DNA of 64,000 nt. Origin: Puccinia triticina. Its lineage: Eukaryota; Basidiomycota; Pucciniomycetes; Pucciniales; Pucciniaceae. Shown here piece after piece: positions 29,630 to 41,006 of this stretch. The position numbers and the translations under genes are program-made. Every line of letters starts with the position of its first letter. Within the stretch, counting starts at the first letter, position 1. The notes under the pieces were generated by a model. It was given only the letters and a program-made list of their open reading frames with translations, made no database searches and had not been told where the DNA came from. The stretch lies in assembly GCF_026914185.1 (NCBI RefSeq), contig NC_070560.1, positions 408,001-472,000 of the forward strand, in the 5' to 3' direction.

Positions 29630-32415
29630 ATGTCACACACAGTAAACCAACAACATGCTGCGTCGCGCGCTAGTTTGCATCCACAACAAAGAGGGTTTGC
29701 TGCCCCGAGTCACATGCCTCCTCCGAGCTGTCCAGCTTCTCAACAAACTTCCCCAGGTTATCAGGCGATGCGTTTGTGACCTTCCAATTCTCCAGGCTTC
29801 TCATTGATTCACTGACTAAATCAGTTCTCCCTTATCAGTCCCACCTCATCTCCGTGAACCGCATCCCCAAGTACCTCTTGACCCAAACCCCATCTATTTC
29901 CCTGTACAAACCTATCCCGCAGGTACGGGTCCAATCAGCAATGGTGTCACCGTAGATTTTTCCAGTGGGACTGGTTTGGATGGGTCTCCAGAAGATCACC
30001 ATTGCAATAACTATCCAGGTTACGACAATGCTCATCTTCAACTTGACGACCATAGCCGTCTCACCCCCAGACCTTGCAACGGTGCAAATCTCTCCCCTCC
30101 TCAATATCCCCCAGTTCCCATCAACCAAAATGGAACGGTGCTATATGTTTCAAGTGCTCCCTTGGGCAACCATGTAATCACCAATCAGATCGATCATGAT
30201 GGCTTACAAGCAATTTTTGGCCTGTCTGACTCCGCCCTCATCACCGCGAGGTCAATTCTATATGTATGTCATTTTCTCCAACCAGAGGATGGTCCTCCAG
30301 CCCCAAAAATGATCAAGATCTCCTCAGATGACTGAGCCCAACATCATGGGTGCCATTGTCTACGGCCTAGTGGCAAATTGACCAGCAAACCCTTTGACTC
30401 CTACTTGGGACCCAACATTGCCAGCTGAAACCCCCGCTGCTGCAGAAAACCCAGGCGACATCAGAAACTTCATCTATAGTGACTATATCAAAGTTAGTAG
30501 CCGCCCTTGGACGCTGTTGTTTCCCATTTAATAACCCTGTTGTCTTTATTTAGGATGAGATCCGTGACTTTGTCCGCCGCAAGATGATTGAGTCCCGGAT
30601 CATTGCTTATAGTCACCACGTTAATGCCAATGGCGTCGCCGAACCGCGATTCCTGTTGAATATGACTCAGGTGGGTATTGAGTCCAATTTGCTTCCATTG
30701 ATGAAATCCTAGCTGATTATTTTTTGTGTTTTACCTTCAAAGGCACACATTGTGAACCTTCCACGTGCCATCAGAGAGCAACATCTTCCCCCTGGATTTG
30801 TTGGCGGAAATAATCACGCTCAAAGAAGTGTCCTTCAGTTGGTTCGCGGTCTTCTGAAGCATGATCGTGTATTCCTTTGCAATTTGGTAGGTGTTGGAAG
30901 AGTTTTGTCCTCATCTAAGTACTGTCTAAAGCTTTAGCATTGATTATATTTGGAAAAACAGTTACTCAAGAACATTGTAGACACAAGTCACTCCAAGGTC
31001 CGCGCTGGTGGTGTCCCTAGTCTCAAGGCCTTGTATACTTTGGTGAGAAATTCACATTGCCTTTAACGCCCACTTTAACACCCACTTAAGACATCAACTC
31101 TCAACTTTTCCAGATACACAATAGCTTACTCAAAAATGCTGGTGTGCATGCTCCCAGAATTAACTGGGCCATGTTGCCGATGCGCATCAAGGTCCGATTT
31201 GCTTACTTACGATTGGAGACTGCAGCGCACACTGCCAAGCGTGTTACGGGACATGGATCACAATGGACCCCCATCAATGACCAGTTAGCTCTACTCAGTA
31301 TCAAACCTGTGAACTATGTCCGCAAGTAAGCATTCTTTAGCATTCTTGCTTCTAATCCTCCCTAACTGATACCTCATTATTTTCAGATGGGCTGAGATGA
31401 TACTTGAACTAGATGAAAGAGTATTTGGCCAAGGTGGCATTGTTTTTGCTAGTTTTTGTCACTTGGTGAGGCTTCCGACTGATCATGAAGTTGAATAATC
31501 TCTTGCCCTGGACACTGGGTTGCCTACTGCCAAACGCCCTGAACCACCAGTGATGGAAGATGATGAATTCGATATGGCCACTTGGAGCTCCGTCCGGTGC
31601 TAGGCCGGCGGCAGCGCTGGGAGGGGAAAAAGGTGCTCTAGGAGCTGCCCTCGCGAAAGGTCCTGAGGAGTCGTGAGATTCGGGTTGATAGCGTTGGGGG
31701 AAAGTTGTTTTGAGAATTCTCCGGGGTTTTGATCCTTGGCAGCGTTTTTGGTTTTCTTGGGCAAAGATTTGGGATGGTTGATTGGACTCTTGAGACTCTT
31801 GTTTTTTGGCAAAAAGATCTTGATTCTTGGATAACTCCTGACTTGGATCAGAACAGGTGCTATGGCCTCCTATCCTCCAAGTTCGCCGGGAACTTGGATT
31901 CCTGGAGGCCTGTCACAAGCATGTCATCATCTCCTCGCGCGCCGTGCGCGCGCGCACAACACAGACAACAGAGAAAAGAAGAGAAGAAACAACACAAGGA
32001 GAGGAAACAGAAAATAAAAACAAGGAAATGAATCAAAAACCAAAGAGACCAACAATCTAAGAAATAAGGAAGAAGAAAGAATAGCCAAGAAGGAGCTAAA
32101 AAAGAACAAAAAGAGGAAGGAAAAAAAAGAAAACCATAAATCTCAAATAAACCCACAGTACATTTTGTGTTAGGACCAAGAAAGGGAAAAGATGAAAAAG
32201 AGGAAGGAACTGGAAGTGAGAATGAAGAGAATGGGAAAGGGGGATAAAGAGAATCTGAGAGAATCTGAAGTGTTGAACCTTGAGGCTTGAGTCTTGATCT
32301 TGAGGATTGAAACTTGAAACTTAATCTTGAGGGTTGATCTTGAAGGCTGACTACCATTTTGGCCACCACAACAGCAAAATCATTTCTCTTCTCATTTTGT
32401 GCTCAAAGACACTGA
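29630..32415 (+). pseudogene. Eight-exon hypothetical gene, interrupted by a repeat
   Basis: Exons: 29630-29771, 29839-30263, 30328-30492, 30554-30670, 30743-30886, 30962-31042, 31114-31325 and 31387-31498, summing to 1398 nt (466 codons). All introns are 61-76 nt, GT-AG and phase-consistent. Two stops interrupt or end the frame: TGA 30379-30381 and TAA 31496-31498. After the latter the frame stays open, runs into a repeat inserted at 31582 and, on the far side of it, continues in phase to TGA 32413-32415. So both stops may be C-to-T changes. The protein has a Pro/Asn-rich N-terminus and a basic, helical C-terminal half (DEIRDFVRRKMIESRIIAY, LLKHDRVFLCNL). I do not recognise the family; it could be a lineage-specific multicopy gene. 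Confidence 0.65.
31582..32359 (+). mobile_element. Unclassified 0.8 kb repeat, copy 1
   Basis: It starts TTGGAGCTCCGTCCGGTGCT and ends near CTACCATTT. TGGCCAC lies on both sides (31575-31581 and 32360-32366), and removing one copy plus the element restores the reading frame of the interrupted gene. Interior order: GC-rich head, a GCGCGC motif pair near 31940, a purine-rich A/G tract, then CTTGAGG-type repeats. The same order occurs at 52542-53336. Long minus-strand frames here are low-complexity Phe/Leu/Ser by-products. Confidence 0.7.
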
Positions 32416-32536
32416 AATCAGTTCCGCCCAATTTACGGCTGATGCCTCATCAAACTCCTCTTCAATTTCATTGGTTTCCCTGCCTCTAACCCGGTTTTCC
32501 TTTTCTCTTCTCATGTTTATTTTTTCTGCTTTGTGC

Positions 32537-33177
32537 CAACAGTGCAAGAGCTACGCTACAAAAAGCGGCAGCGTAGCGAAAGCGTAGCGGTTTTAGCCTC
32601 GCTTCGCTAAGCTTTTTGTAGCGGACTTGGTGCTTCGCTATTCGCTACATTTTTTAAGGGGAAAAAATTAAAGAAAATAGCGCGCTTTTTTTAGCGCAGA
32701 GTAGCGGCAACTCGCTACGCTTCTCGCTATAGTAGCGGAAAAAACGCTACTGTAGCAATTTTGCTGCGCTACCATAGCACCATTCAAACATCAATACTGC
32801 ACATCATAAAATGATGGAGGATTGATGTTTGTGTACTATTTCTGGCATTTTCCACCAAAAGGCAGAGATGCCCGCTACACTTTTGACACAAAAGCGACCC
32901 GGTTCGCTACGCTTTTGGCGCTAAAAAGCACTATTAGCGCCAAGAAGCACCAAAAAGCGTCAATTTTTCCGCTGCGCTATACTGTAGCGAAGCGGCAAAA
33001 AAAAGCGCTTCGCTACGCGCAGGCCAAAACTGCAGTAGCCTTTCTGGCGCTTCGCTACCTCTCAAAGTAGCAATTTTCCGCTAGCGCTAACGCTATTCTG
33101 GATCCAGAGTAGCGTGTTTCCGCTTCGCTACGCAAAAGCGCCGCTTTTCGCAGCGAAGCGTAGCTCTTGCAGTGTTG
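32537..33177. mobile_element. CGCTA-mosaic foldback element, copy 2
   Basis: Ends CAACAGTGCAAGAGCTACGC and, inverted, CAACACTGCAAGAGCTACGC. A 7-bp duplication TTTGTGC flanks it at 32530-32536 and 33178-33184. The 641-bp interior is an AGCGTAGCG/CGCTACGCT mosaic with TTTTT/AAAAA spacers. Same architecture, terminus and duplication length as 28783-29204. Confidence 0.87.
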
Positions 33178-33180
33178 TTT

Positions 33181-33365
33181 GTGCTCAAAGACGCTGGCGT
33201 CATAGATTTCCACAATCCCTTTTATCTTTTTATCCTTTTTCCCCGCCTGCCTCTAACCCGTTTTTCCTTTTGTCTTCTCATGTTTATTTTTTCTGCTTCG
33301 TGCTCAAAGACGCTGGCGTCATAGATTTCCACAATCCCTTTTAGCTTTTTATCCTTTTTCCCCGG
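33181..33365. repeat. About 119-bp tandem duplication around the element insertion site
   Basis: GTGCTCAAAGACGCTGGCG followed by ATAGATTTCCACAATCCC occurs at 33181 and again at 33300. The intervening CTGCCTCTAACCC...ATTTTTTCTGCTT part also precedes the CGCTA element at 32482-32530. So the CGCTA element sits at a junction of this tandem repeat. Confidence 0.7.
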
Positions 33366-33474
33366 TGTTTTGTGTTACAATCCTGACCTTATTTTCCCTT
33401 TTCAATGTCTCATCTGCTTTGCAAATTAAGAATTATGATCAATCATTAATTTTGTTGCCTAAAATCAAACTCGT

Positions 33475-33879
33475 GTGGCTCTGAATTTCAGCAAAAAAGG
33501 GCCAAATCCAATAATGATATTGATCCCTCGACGCGCTTCTGGTGCGCAGAGGGGCAGGTGTTGCAGAGACCTCCCAATATCAATGGCTGGGCTTTCTCTG
33601 CAGGCGCAGGTTGTCGACCAGTCACGCAACGTTGAGAACTGGGTCCCTCGACGCGCTTCTGGTGCGCAGAGGGGCAGGTGTTGCAGAGACCTCCCAATAT
33701 TGATGGCTGGGCGTTCTTTGCAGGCGCAGGTTGTCGACCAGTCACACAAAGTTGAGAACTGGCTCCCTCGACGCGCTTCTGGCGCGGAGAGGGGCATGCG
33801 TCAGCTCAACCTTGCTAGATTGATTGGCCAACAAATGTGGAGATCCCTTGCTGTTCCAACAACGTTGGTGCGTCCATAA
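33475..33879 (+). CDS. Small ORF with 120-bp in-frame tandem repeats
   Basis: The 134-aa frame contains 2.5 copies of a 40-residue repeat (PRRASGAQRGRCCRDLPI, then MAGLSLQAQVVDQS...VENW). The DNA repeat is exactly 120 bp (starts near 33524, 33644, 33764), so the frame is preserved, and copies differ mostly by single substitutions. A TTTCAG just upstream (33485-33490) could be a splice acceptor, so this may be an exon of a larger gene. Product unknown, and expression unproven. Confidence 0.35.
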   Translation: MALNFSKKGPNPIMILIPRRASGAQRGRCCRDLPISMAGLSLQAQVVDQSRNVENWVPRRASGAQRGRCCRDLPILMAGRSLQAQVVDQSHKVENWLPRRASGAERGMRQLNLARLIGQQMWRSLAVPTTLVRP

Positions 33880-33944
33880 CTTGTGGCGCTGCCTGGAAAT
33901 CTTGTGTGAGGATGATGAGAGCTCCAATAAAAGAATCATGTTGT

Positions 33945-35264
33945 GATATTGAGGCTAGAAACTACCAAAGTAGTGATATTTGGGAACTGATCAGACTGTA
34001 GCTTCTACATTTGGGGGTTTTGTGGTGATTAAAGGTACATGATGAATTGTTGGGGGCCTCTCAACATTTTGGTAACCATATGGCAGAAGGATCCCCACGC
34101 TGGGTTGAGATATAGTGGCAGAAACACCAAGAACCTACTAAAGTAATGATATTTGGGAACTGATCAGACTGTAGCTGCTACATTTGGGGGTTTTGTGGTC
34201 ATTAAAGGTACATAATGAATCTTTGGGGGACTCTAAGCATTTTGGTAACCATTTGGCAGAAGGATTCCAACGCTGGGATGAGATATATAGTGGCAGAAAC
34301 ACCAAGAAACTACCAAAGTAGTGATATTTGGGAACTGATCAGACTGTAGCTTCTGCATTTGGGGGTTTTGTGGTGATTAAAGGTACATAATGAATTTTTG
34401 GGGGCCTCTCAACATTTTGGTAACCATATGGCAGAAGGATTCCCACGCTGGGATGAGATATAGTGGCAGAAACACCAAGAACCTACCAAAGTAATGATAT
34501 TTGGGAACTGATCAGACTGTAGCTGCTGCATTTGGGGGTTTTGTGGTCATTAAAGGTACATAATGAATCTTTGGGGGCCTCAAAACATTTTGGTAACCAT
34601 ATGGCAGAAGGATTCCCACGCTGGGATGAGGTATAGTGGCAGAAACACCAAGAAACTACCAAAGTAGTGATATTTGGGGACTGATCAGACTGTAGCTTCT
34701 AAATTTGGCGGTTTTGTAGTGATTAAAGGTGCATAATGAATCTTTGGGGGCCTCCAAACATTTTGGTATCCATATGGCAGAAGGATTCCCACGCTGGGAT
34801 GAGATATAGTGGCAGAAACACCAAGAAACTACCAAAGTAGTGATATTTGGAAACTGATCAGACTGTAGCTTCTACATTTGGGAGTTTTGTGGTCAATGAA
34901 GGTACATAATAAAACTTTGGGGGCCTCCAAACATTTTGGTAACCATATGGCAGAAGGATTCCCACGCTGGGATGAGATATAGTAGCAGAAACACCAAGAA
35001 ACTACCAAAGTAGTGATATTTGGGAAGTGATCAGACTGTGGCTGCTACATTTCAAAGTTTTGTGGTCAGTAAAGGAACATAATGAAACTTTGGGGGCCTC
35101 TAGACATTTTGGTAACCATATGGCAGAAGGATTCCCACGCTGGGATAAGATATAGTGGCAGAAACACCAAGAAACTACCAAAGTGGTGATATTTGGGAAC
35201 TGATAAGACTGTAGCTTCTACATTTGGAGGTTTTGTGGTTGGTAAAGGTACATAATGAATCTTT
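33945..35264. repeat. 173-bp satellite array, left part
   Basis: About 7.5 head-to-tail copies. The marker GATATTTGG occurs at 33975, 34148, 34323, 34496, 34669, 34842, 35015 and 35188, giving intervals of 173, 175, 173, 173, 173, 173 and 173. Copies are about 90-95% alike by eye. No coding frame. The array is cut at 35264 by the Copia element and resumes at 46817. Confidence 0.93.
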
Positions 35265-36081
35265 TGAAAGAATATGGAGAACTTAAGGCATTTATTTCTT
35301 AAGGTAAGTAATTATTTATCTTTTAAATACAATTTTAATATGAAGTATTTGGAGAAAAGAAAGCGTTATACCTTAAGGGAGATATAATCTGTGATAATAG
35401 TTATAACAAAAAATAATCTTTCAACTAATGTTTGATTGAAAAGTTAAGTCGAGTTTGCGGATAAGATTCAATAATGTGATCTGATTAATAAATAATGTTT
35501 CATCATGATTGTTAGCTTATCATTCAGTACTTAACAAGTATTTTCAATCAATTTTACTTTACAAAAATAATTCTTTTTTAATCAATTTTATTTGATCGAA
35601 TTAGTCTTTTGGAGACTTATCTGAATTAGATAATGAGGAATAATCATTAGTTATTCTTTGCTAGATATAACAATCATTATCTTTTTGTTATTTCCTACTC
35701 ACTAGCACTCGGTGAGGAAATACAAAGAATGAGCTTCGGTTGCGTTCGTTGTGTTACGCTATTGCAATGAGAAGGAAGACTAGGTAGATGATGAAAGAGA
35801 AGAAGTGATTAATCCTTTCGACTTCTTTTCTTTGACCATCAATCAGTGTGATCATTGACTCACCTCGAGTTCAACACATACTGATCCTTCTCATCAGAGA
35901 CGATGACGTCACTTGCGTCATCTCTCAAATCGTACGCTGTGCGCTTTCTCTTTGGCTGCTCTAAATCAGAGTTTGCCAAGCCTATGCGTGAAAGAAATTA
36001 TTTCAGCATTTTTATCCTCAAGAGTATGTACAACTTGCAAAACTCACAAGAGGTATTCCTCCCAGTGTCGGAATTCCAACA
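35265..36081 (-). repeat. Copia 3' LTR (817 bp)
   Basis: Uninterrupted copy. It aligns with 43377-43920, 45620-45835 and 46745-46816 of the other LTR. Many differences between the two are CG against TG or CA. The only length difference is a 15-nt stretch near 46783-46797 in the other LTR. Confidence 0.93.
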
Positions 36082-36804
36082 GGCTGGCGTACTTCCAGTC
36101 GTAAGATTTGAAGTAGAATTGGAATTCGATTTAGACTTTGCAGCGTATGTTATGCCTAAGGACTTTAGCGATCTTCGAATTGTACATCTTCCAACCGGTT
36201 TAGTTAAGAAGTCTGCTGGATTCATGTTTGATTGAATATACTCTAGCTTGAATAGTCTTGCCTTGACATAATCCCGAACAAAGTGTAAACGAATGTTCAT
36301 GTGTTTCGTTCGAAATCCATTTTGAGAAGTTTTGCTGTTTGCTAAATCGATTGCCGCTTTATTATCAACAAAGATCTTGATGTTCGATGGGGATTGAAGA
36401 ACTTCCACCTTGTTAACCAAGCTTGTTACCCAGATAATTTCTCTCGCCAAATCCGACAATGCCTTGTATTCCGCTTTGGCCGAGGATAAGGAAACCGTGT
36501 CCTGTTTGCTAGATTTCCATGAGATAAGATGGCTTCCTGCCATGACAACATAGCCTGAAACAGAGCGACAGGTTATCGGACAATTTCCCCAATCTGCGTC
36601 AACATATTCCTTCAGTTCGGTTACATCTTCTTTTTTAAAAGTTAATCCAATTTCACGAGTTCCTGAGATGTATCGAAAAACCTGAACTGCAGCGGTGTAA
36701 TGGGTCAACCCTGGATTATCCAGAAACTGTGAAAGACAGCTAACCGTGTAGGAGATATCTGGTCAAGTAAGCAGACTTAAATAATTCAGAGAGCCTATCA
36801 ATGA
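36082..36804 (-). pseudogene. pol (RH): Copia RNase H
   Basis: Continues the RT frame after TGA 36805-36807, with a second TGA at 36763-36765 (LT*PDISYTV, where Arg is usual). Catalytic acidic residues are seen in EYVDADWGN, SAKAEYKALSD and IFVDNKAAIDLA, followed by the MNPADFLTK motif typical of Copia RNase H. The frame runs into the 3' LTR. Confidence 0.9.
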
Positions 36805-37880
36805 TCAATAGTTTACTCCAAGTCGTTTAAATGCAGCTTGATCTTTTTGTGTGGCTTTGTTCAATTGCACTCTAGGATTCATCGGACAAGAGGCTGGATA
36901 TTTGTTTTGCAAGTTGTATTCCGCTAACTTTCTCTCGATATACTGAATTTGGTTTAATGTTATTGAATCTTCAGTTCGAGTTATCTTCATTCCAAGCAAA
37001 AATTCAGCTTCATTCATGTATTTTATTGTGAATTCCTTCTCGATTTCCGCTTTGAAGATCAATGGATCTTTGCTGATGACAACTAGATCATCCACATGAA
37101 CATAGATCCATGTCATTGGCTTTCCGAATGTACTTGATCGCCAGAAAACACACGGATCTGAAACTGAAGTGTTGAAGCCGATGGAGTTGAGAAAAGAGGA
37201 GAGTCGATTGTACCATACGAGCGGAGCTTGCCGCAGACCGTAAACCGCTTTTTTCAATTCAAAGACCGTATTCTTCGGACCTTCATAGCCAGGAGGTGGA
37301 CGCAAAGTAACTTTCTCTTCCACTGGACACGTTAAGAATGCGCTACGCACGTCAAGTTGATGAATTTTGAGTCCATTATTTATTGCAAAGGATAAGAGAA
37401 TTCGCAGTGAACAAGGTCTTCCTGTAGGAGTGTATTTGGCGAAGAAATCTAGTCCAAAAGTTTGACGAAATCCCTGCGCGCAAATTCGAGCCTTGAACTC
37501 CGTGACTTCATTATTTGCACCGAGTTTCTTCCTGAATGCCCAAGTTGAATCAATTGGAGAATCATCTGCATTTTCCGGGCGTTCTATCCAAGCAGCATGT
37601 CTCTTCATATTATCATACTCTTTTCCTTCTGCCTTCTTCCAATCACTGGTTTCGTCGCTCTTCATTGCTTGATTGTTCGTTTTCGGAGCTATCGATAAAT
37701 GAGCAGAACGTCTAGAGTATTTAAGAATATTTGAAGTGTCGATTGCGCTTGATATAAGTTTTTCATTTTCATGACTTGCTGTCTCTTCGCTCTCGGATTC
37801 ACCCTTGTCGTTGTTTCCGTCAATTTCTTCTTCTTCAACAGGTAGATTGCTTTCATCAAACGGTAAATCAGACTGTTTAT
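36805..37880 (-). pseudogene. pol (RT): Copia reverse transcriptase
   Basis: Copia-type RT with KAEGKEYDNMKRHAAW near the start, QLDVRSAFLTCPVEE (first Asp), KKAVYGLRQAPLVWY and WIYVHVDDLVVIS (YxDD-type box read as HVDD). It stops at TGA 36805-36807 within the conserved Y*SLIGSLNYLS motif, where Arg is usual (CGA to TGA). The 5' side is cut by the insertion ending at 37884, and the ATG at 37929 belongs to the inserted element, not to RT. Confidence 0.92.
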
Positions 37881-38289
37881 TAAGGGTGTTCAAAGTTGAA
37901 ATCATAAAATTTTCAATGCATAAAATCATAAAATTATAAAACTTTCAAGTGATAATTTCATATGTAACATTCTAGAAACTAGACTTTTAGGGCGGCTTCG
38001 CCGCTGCTCGTCTCAGACTGTGCATCAAGATCAGGTTTAATTCAGACACTATTTCAAAGTCTCCCTCACAGCCACTGAAAAATATGATGTAATAAGTGAA
38101 ACCATTTTATTTGGGGACATCAGATGATTTTGAAAAACCAAAGAATCAGTGTTGAGGGAAATTATAATATTGTGTGAGTGGAGTAAAAGTTTGAACAATT
38201 TTTACATGAGTAAATCAGCTCAATAAAGGGTTTGCAAGAAGAATCTAGTAATAGGTTTAAATTGCAAGAGTTTGCGTTGTTGTAGTTTG

Positions 38290-38800
38290 GCGGGTTACTG
38301 AAAATACCTGAATTAACCTGGAAAGTCACCGGATCAGCATTTTTTGATTACTCCAATAAAATTGAAACTTACCCAGATGTAAATTTTCATCCAGACACAG
38401 ATGAAGTCAATGGACCTTTGCTTCAAGAAACCACCTACAATGCAAGTGAATTTTGTTCAATATATAGATTGTCCCTTAAATCTTATTCTTTCTGAAAGCT
38501 GAAATACTTTTTGTCATCTAGGGAGGTGAGAAGGCCAAGCTCTATTTGAGCAGGAAAGCTCCAGAAATCCCCAGTCCTCCACCCACTGATCCAGCAAGAT
38601 CTACTGGCAAAGCCCTATACAATGAAATTGCTCCTCAAAGAAAGTAAAAAAAGTGTAAATTGTGTCTAAAAGAACTCTCATTTCCCAATTTACGTTGCAT
38701 ATGTCCTGGAGGAGCACCAGGATCTAGTTGTCCAAGGTGTCAAGTGGCTGATTGCACACTGATTGTCTTGACACAATGGAATTACATGAAGCCCTATTCC
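38290..38800 (+). pseudogene. Decayed gene remnant with CXXC pairs
   Basis: An open segment (FFDYSNKIETYPDVNFHP, about 38340-38455) is followed by a GTGAAT...CATCTAG intron-like stretch and a second segment at about 38521-38650. After an in-frame TAA (about 38647) this continues with CKLCLKELSFPNLRCIC and SCPRCQVADC, i.e. several CXXC-type cysteine pairs suggestive of a zinc ribbon. It is too decayed to assign. It could be a captured gene or a decayed transposon protein. Confidence 0.35.
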
Positions 38801-39889
38801 TGAGTTGTTCATTCCCTTCTGGTCAAAGATTCAAAAGGCTTGAGATTCTGGTCCGGGAAACAGTTAGGAATACCACCTCTTCCCCCGTTTATGACCAATC
38901 ATGTTGACCTCTTAAACTGGTCCTTGTTGGATTAGTTACACAAGTCAGGGCTGGAAAGCTGGAACAAGAGAGGTAAAGGTGATTGACTGGAGGCCTCCCT
39001 GTCCACCAAAATTCAATGGATTCATTTAGAAGGAGGCTGCCAACCTTGTTGACTAGTGCAAACTTGCTCTCAATAAATTTTCACTAGCCAGGTCAGCAAC
39101 GTATGTAAGAAAAAGAAGTTTGAAAGACCTATCAATCAGAAGATAAAATTCTTCTGCGTAAAATCTCCTTTGAAAGGTTTCTCAGATGTGGTCAAATGAT
39201 CCCGGATAGCAGTGATATGTGAAAGGGTTAGGGCGTGGGGTTGTGTTGGGGCAACATACTCCCAAATATATTCATCTGAGACGCTCATATTAGCCCTAAG
39301 GTCAAGCCAATTCTGTGAACAAGCAGCAACCAACATCCACTATCCAACAACAAGTTGTTGGTATCTTCGGAGGCAGGGGCAGGATATTAGCTGCAGGGAA
39401 AAGGGTGTGAGAAACAGTAACATTGGTCCATTCACGGTCTGTTCCAAAAAGTACTATTCCACAGTGAACGGTTTTCAAGCCAGCAAGAAGCTACACATAC
39501 AAGAAAAAATTGATGAAGTCAGAAATATTGGTCAGGTTCAAACTGACGGGTTGGATCTTGAAGAGGGGGATCTCTACCATGTTTGCAACTTGATGCTTGA
39601 CCACTTCCAACCCATGCTCCAAGTTAGTCACCGATGTGGTTTCGCCTACGACCCTCCTCTTCCTGGACATCGATGGGGAGACATCAATCGCATATAACAT
39701 CAGTTCTCTCTGTTCAAAAGAAACCAGTTCCCGTAGTGGGTGCATTTGTGTGGGTCAACAATCAGGTCAAGACGACTGTCCATTGCACAAGAAGAATCGA
39801 CTCAACGCCTCCGACCATAGTGTGTTCTTCGCTGTTTTCCGCCGAGATAAGATGGCCTTTGAAGCACCTATCCGCGAGGAATAAGCCTC
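38801..39889. other. No gene recognised inside the Harbinger-like insertion
   Basis: Only short frames without motifs. The 161-codon plus-strand frame at 39212-39697 and its antisense partner show no family resemblance. Confidence 0.4.
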
Positions 39890-39894
39890 TTTGA

Positions 39895-40560
39895 CCGGAA
39901 GGGAATCCTTCCGGTTGAAGGGGCTCTACAGCCTCTTCGACTGGAAGGATTCCCTTCCGGTCGAAGGGGCTCCACAGCCTGTTCGACTGGAAGGATTCCC
40001 TTCCGGTCGAAGGGGCTCTACAGCCTCTTCGACTGGAAGGATTCCCTTCCGGTCGAAGGGGCTCTACAGCCTCTTCGACTGGAAGGATTCCCTTCCGGTC
40101 GAAGGGGCTCTACAGCCTCTTCGACTGGAAGGATTCCCTTCCGGTCGAAGGGGCTCTACAGCCTCTTCGACTGGAAGGATTCCCTTCCGGTCGAAGGGGC
40201 TCTACAGCCTCTTCGACTGGAAGGATTCCCTTCCGGTCGAAGGGGCTCTACAGCCTCTTCGACTGGAAGGATTCCCTTCCGGTCGAAGGGGCTCTACAGC
40301 CTCTTCGACTGGAAGGATTCCCTTCCGGTCGAAGGGGCTCCACAGCCTGTTCGACTGGAAGGATTCCCTTCCGGTCGAAGGGGCTCTACAGCCTCTTCGA
40401 CTGGAAGGATTCCCTTCCGGTCGAAGGGGCTCTACAGCCTCTTCGACTGGAAAGATTCCCTTCCGGTCGAAGGGGCTTTACAGCCTCTTTGACTGGAAGG
40501 ATTCCCTTCCGGTCGACGGGGCTGTACAGCCTCTTTGAATTCCCTTCCAGTCAAAGAGGC
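39895..40560. repeat. 46-bp palindrome-containing minisatellite
   Basis: About 14 nearly identical copies with a strict 46-bp period (for example CAGCC at 40021, 40067, 40113). Each has the half-site GACTGGAAGGA, its complement TCCCTTCCGGTC and the spacer GAAGGGGCTCTACAGCCTCT. Because 46 is not a multiple of three, the open frame across it repeats every 46 codons through all three frames. That is a by-product, not a gene. Confidence 0.95.
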
Positions 40561-41006
40561 TCTACAGCCCCTTTGACCGGAAGGGAATCCTTTCAGGCAA
40601 AGAGGCTCTACAGCCTCCCCTTCCGGTCAAAAGGGCTGTAAAACCTACCAACTGGAAGGAAGACCTTCCATTAGAAAAGAGTATAAATTGGGCCTCCATT
40701 TTCACCAGGGGTTTCCCCCCACGCTCCCCCACCTAGGCACTTTAAAGCCACAGGGGAGTGTCAAAGGCAATGGGGGCTTAGGGTACTGGTTAGCGGGATT
40801 CGCGCCAGCCCTAATGAGTTAAAGCTCATGGTTTTTTGGTTTTTATGGGGGGAAACCCTTGAACCAAAGTTCCATGAGTTACAGGTTTTAGTGAACTTAG
40901 ATGTTGCTCTAATTTGAGTGCTTGGGCGCAACATATTTTTTTCAGCTTAGAATTTTATGATTTTATGGTGTTATGATTTTATGCAAGTCAACTTTGAACA
41001 CCCTAA

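Larger units (their letters stand above)
37884..41003. mobile_element. Harbinger-like insertion in the Copia pol gene (3.1 kb)
   Basis: Ends GGGTGTTCAAAGTTGA and its reverse complement TCAACTTTGAACACCC. TAA lies on both sides (37881-37883 and 41004-41006). Subterminal CATAAAATCATAAAAT motifs recur in both arms. A TAA duplication fits PIF/Harbinger. No DDE transposase is visible. The interior holds a decayed spliced gene remnant (38290-38800), unassigned sequence and a 46-bp minisatellite. Confidence 0.72.

Noticed and set aside
31860..32369. 169-aa minus-strand Phe/Leu-rich frame resembling a membrane protein
   Set aside because: It is the complement of an A/G-rich tract in a repeat, and the homologous copy at 52852-53406 does not conserve the frame.
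37881..37929. RT start codon at 37927-37929
   Set aside because: This ATG lies inside the inserted Harbinger-like element, so it is not the original RT start.
39891..40538. 215-aa open frame
   Set aside because: It is a by-product of a stop-free 46-bp tandem repeat read through all three frames.
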